This document shows, piece by piece, positions 62,358 through 64,000 of a stretch of 64,000 nt of DNA. The position numbers and the translations under genes are program-made. Positions within the stretch are counted from its first letter, which is position 1. Each line of letters starts with the position of its first letter. Origin of the DNA: Zygosaccharomyces rouxii (lineage: Eukaryota; Ascomycota; Saccharomycetes; Saccharomycetales; Saccharomycetaceae). Below the pieces are notes generated by a model, which was given only the letters and a program-made list of their open reading frames with translations, ran no database searches and was not told where the DNA came from. The stretch covers positions 558,001-622,000 of the forward strand of contig NC_012993.1 of the NCBI RefSeq assembly GCF_000026365.1, given 5' to 3'.

Positions 62358-63296
62358 ATGTCTAATAGCTGGTCAGAACTGTTAAAAGAAAATGACAGGA
62401 ATGAAACTACTTGGAAACGAACTGTTGTTATCTGTTCCCCCACTATTGAAACTTTAAGAAGTTTTGAGAAGACATTTTTGCCCTCAAATTGTGGACTAAG
62501 CAACCAGAGTATGCATTCAATCGGTTTTGGATTCGATTCTTTACGTGATGGTATTATGGGTAATACGTTAGTCAATTGTGAGTTATACTCTGTCCTATTT
62601 CCGCTACAAGAGACATCATTAGAATGTTTGAAATCATTTGTTGATGTGAAGTCCTCTACGATCAAATGGTGGTTTCTACTAGATTGGAGCCTCAATGATC
62701 AAAAATTTTGGTTGGCAAAACTAATTAAATCTCTGGAAACATTGAAGGCGGCAAATGTCAACTTGACAGCTGGATCCATTACTATCAGCTGTCTAAATAC
62801 TGATCACATCTACGCCAAACAAAAGAATACTACTACTTGGCATTCAAATCATGTTGAGTTTCTACAGCAGTCTCTCAGGTCTTTTTCATTTTTAGAAAAA
62901 TGTTCTTTGGTGTATTCAGATCCTAACGATTCTACGAGATCTGGCACTCAGCTATTTGGTCAATTGATAGCTGATAACTATAGGGAAATACAAGCTGATT
63001 TTGCTAGTGCAACCAAGATTTTGATTCCGTATGGGAGCGATACTCCAGGGCTGATAAAGACCCTTGACGAATCGTTCGAACCTCTACAAGTGTTAGAGCA
63101 AATATTCATTACCCAAAGGTTTGAAGAGTTCATACCAGGGGAGAAGTTAGAAGGAGATCAAGAGAAAGAAGAAGAAGAGGAGGATGACGAAGATGTTCAT
63201 TACGATATAGATCATCCGTACAGTGTAGACATTCAGCAGGAGCTATCTAACTTGTACGAGAAAGGCAAACAACGGTTTACAATCAACACGGTATAA
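62358..63296 (+). CDS. DYN3: Dyn3, dynein light intermediate chain
   Basis: This 312-aa protein has the length of S. cerevisiae Dyn3 (312 aa), the light intermediate chain of cytoplasmic dynein needed for spindle positioning. The start MSNSWSELLKE is followed by a Ras-like fold core (about 20-230: TVVICSPTIETLRSF, KWWFLLDWSL) that lacks an intact P-loop GxxxxGKT, as in other yeast members. An acidic segment (KEEEEEDDEDVH, about 274-285) precedes the C-terminal helix. It follows ADE4 as in S. cerevisiae. Identification rests on length, order and fold, since this family is weakly conserved. Confidence 0.88.
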   Translation: MSNSWSELLKENDRNETTWKRTVVICSPTIETLRSFEKTFLPSNCGLSNQSMHSIGFGFDSLRDGIMGNTLVNCELYSVLFPLQETSLECLKSFVDVKSSTIKWWFLLDWSLNDQKFWLAKLIKSLETLKAANVNLTAGSITISCLNTDHIYAKQKNTTTWHSNHVEFLQQSLRSFSFLEKCSLVYSDPNDSTRSGTQLFGQLIADNYREIQADFASATKILIPYGSDTPGLIKTLDESFEPLQVLEQIFITQRFEEFIPGEKLEGDQEKEEEEEDDEDVHYDIDHPYSVDIQQELSNLYEKGKQRFTINTV

Positions 63297-63403
63297 AAAA
63301 TCATCAAGACATATGGAATGTAATACTCATGAAAACCATAAATGTTAAAGTCTTCGACCATGAACATTCAGTTCATCATTTCGCTCATAGGCATCGCCCA
63401 AAA

Positions 63404-63423
63404 CGATGAAATGAAAAAATTTT
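63404..63423. promoter_or_regulatory. PAC-like plus RRPE before the cut-off gene
   Basis: CGATGAAATG (PAC-like, 63404-63413) runs directly into TGAAAAAATTTT (RRPE, 63412-63423). Together they are typical of ribosome-biogenesis promoters. They lie about 140 bp upstream of the ATG at 63565. Confidence 0.55.
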
Positions 63424-63564
63424 GATCTTAATACATGAAGAACTTCCCGAAAGTCTAACGATCAAAGAAGCATCAAAACTACAATTGTAACCAATTGAAA
63501 CTTTCAATTACTATTTTGTAAACAGATTGGTGTTTCAACCGCTCATCAGCCTCAAACGCTTACT

Positions 63565-64000
63565 ATGGATGAAAATTACCACGATGTAGCGATAGATGAA
63601 GATGCATCGCCAGCCAAGAAATTTGGCACTGAAAAACAAAAGACAGCTTCTGACACTGCTCCAAATTTTTCTGATAGAGTTGCTAGATTAAGCATTAGCG
63701 AAGACGCCAATACTTCACGAGATATCATCAATGGATTGAAGCATTCTAAGATGACAGAGGAGAATCGTGCTGATAAAAGAAGAAGAAGATCAAGTGCGCA
63801 ATCACTCAACGGTCCAGAGAGGAGTGCTACGGTTGAGGGCAATGGTGGTTCCAAACAGGATGTATCTGAAGAAAAACGTGAAAATAACAAAGTTATAAAG
63901 AAGGCTAAGAAAGAACCAAAGAAAGAGGTAAAGAAGGAGGTTCAAAGGGAAGCTGTTATAGATGATGCTGATATGGGGTCTCAAAAAACCAGTAGAAAGA
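63565..64000 (+). CDS. N-terminal part of a lysine-rich protein, possibly Rnh70/Rex1
   Basis: The frame starts at ATG 63565 and runs off the window after 145 codons. The visible part is hydrophilic, Ser/Lys/Glu-rich and disordered, with basic clusters (DKRRRRSSAQ, KKAKKEPKKEVKKE) that look like nuclear or nucleolar targeting signals. No domain is visible. By gene order the next gene after CWC22 and CAB4 in the sister S. cerevisiae region is RNH70 (YGR276C), which would have this orientation; it encodes a nuclear 3' exonuclease for 5S rRNA and tRNA maturation with a lysine-rich N-terminus. The PAC/RRPE promoter fits. The call cannot be confirmed without the exonuclease domain. Confidence 0.45.
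   Translation, partial: MDENYHDVAIDEDASPAKKFGTEKQKTASDTAPNFSDRVARLSISEDANTSRDIINGLKHSKMTEENRADKRRRRSSAQSLNGPERSATVEGNGGSKQDVSEEKRENNKVIKKAKKEPKKEVKKEVQREAVIDDADMGSQKTSRK

Overview
This window is nuclear DNA of a budding yeast of the family Saccharomycetaceae from a lineage that did not go through the whole-genome duplication. The organism is most likely a Zygosaccharomyces/Torulaspora-type species; the genus is a guess from general look and coding style. Genes are compact (gaps mostly 100-500 bp), almost intronless, and nearly every protein can be matched to a single S. cerevisiae gene. The gene order is the strongest clue. Genes that S. cerevisiae splits between two sister segments are interleaved here in one row, each in the orientation expected from both sisters.

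Left block (128-36538): CDC45, APC9, SAC6, ERG27, MTC5, a 77-aa unknown, ARO1, SWF1, a 164-aa unknown, MIM2, ICT1/ECM18, CHA4, a YDR124W homologue, HRT3, INO2, KIN1/KIN2, IOC2, GIS3, NYV1, DPB4, TRM1 and COX26. This mixes the YLR093-YLR103 and YDR119-YDR129 regions of S. cerevisiae. Right block (36831-64000): PXR1, GAS1, FKS3, SCW10, CWC22, CAB4, UBP15, YME2, ATM1, ADE4, DYN3 and a cut-off gene. This mixes YMR299-YMR307 with YGR276-YGR280. The COX26-PXR1 gap joins the two and is a candidate rearrangement point.

Functions are mostly housekeeping: DNA replication (CDC45, DPB4), cell cycle (APC9), actin (SAC6), aromatic amino acids (ARO1), sterols (ERG27), purines (ADE4), CoA (CAB4), mitochondria (MIM2, COX26, YME2, ATM1), RNA (TRM1, CWC22, PXR1), chromatin and transcription (IOC2, CHA4, INO2), trafficking and signalling (NYV1, MTC5, SWF1, KIN1, UBP15, DYN3). 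Three neighbouring genes, GAS1, FKS3 and SCW10, all act on cell-wall beta-1,3-glucan.

The main new observations concern gene structure and control. ERG27 and CHA4 each carry a short 5' intron that splits off the true start codon; their S. cerevisiae orthologues are intronless, whereas SAC6 and NYV1, which have introns in S. cerevisiae, are uninterrupted here. Several promoters carry textbook sites that fit the gene: a perfect 24-bp back-to-back PAC palindrome plus RRPE before PXR1, a URS1 core before FKS3, an inositol element before INO2, a Gcn4 site before ARO1 and a Bas1-type site before ADE4. Two small proteins (10371-10604 and 16989-17483) are not recognised. No mobile element, tRNA, rRNA or CRISPR array was recognised, and no dramatic novel system is evident.
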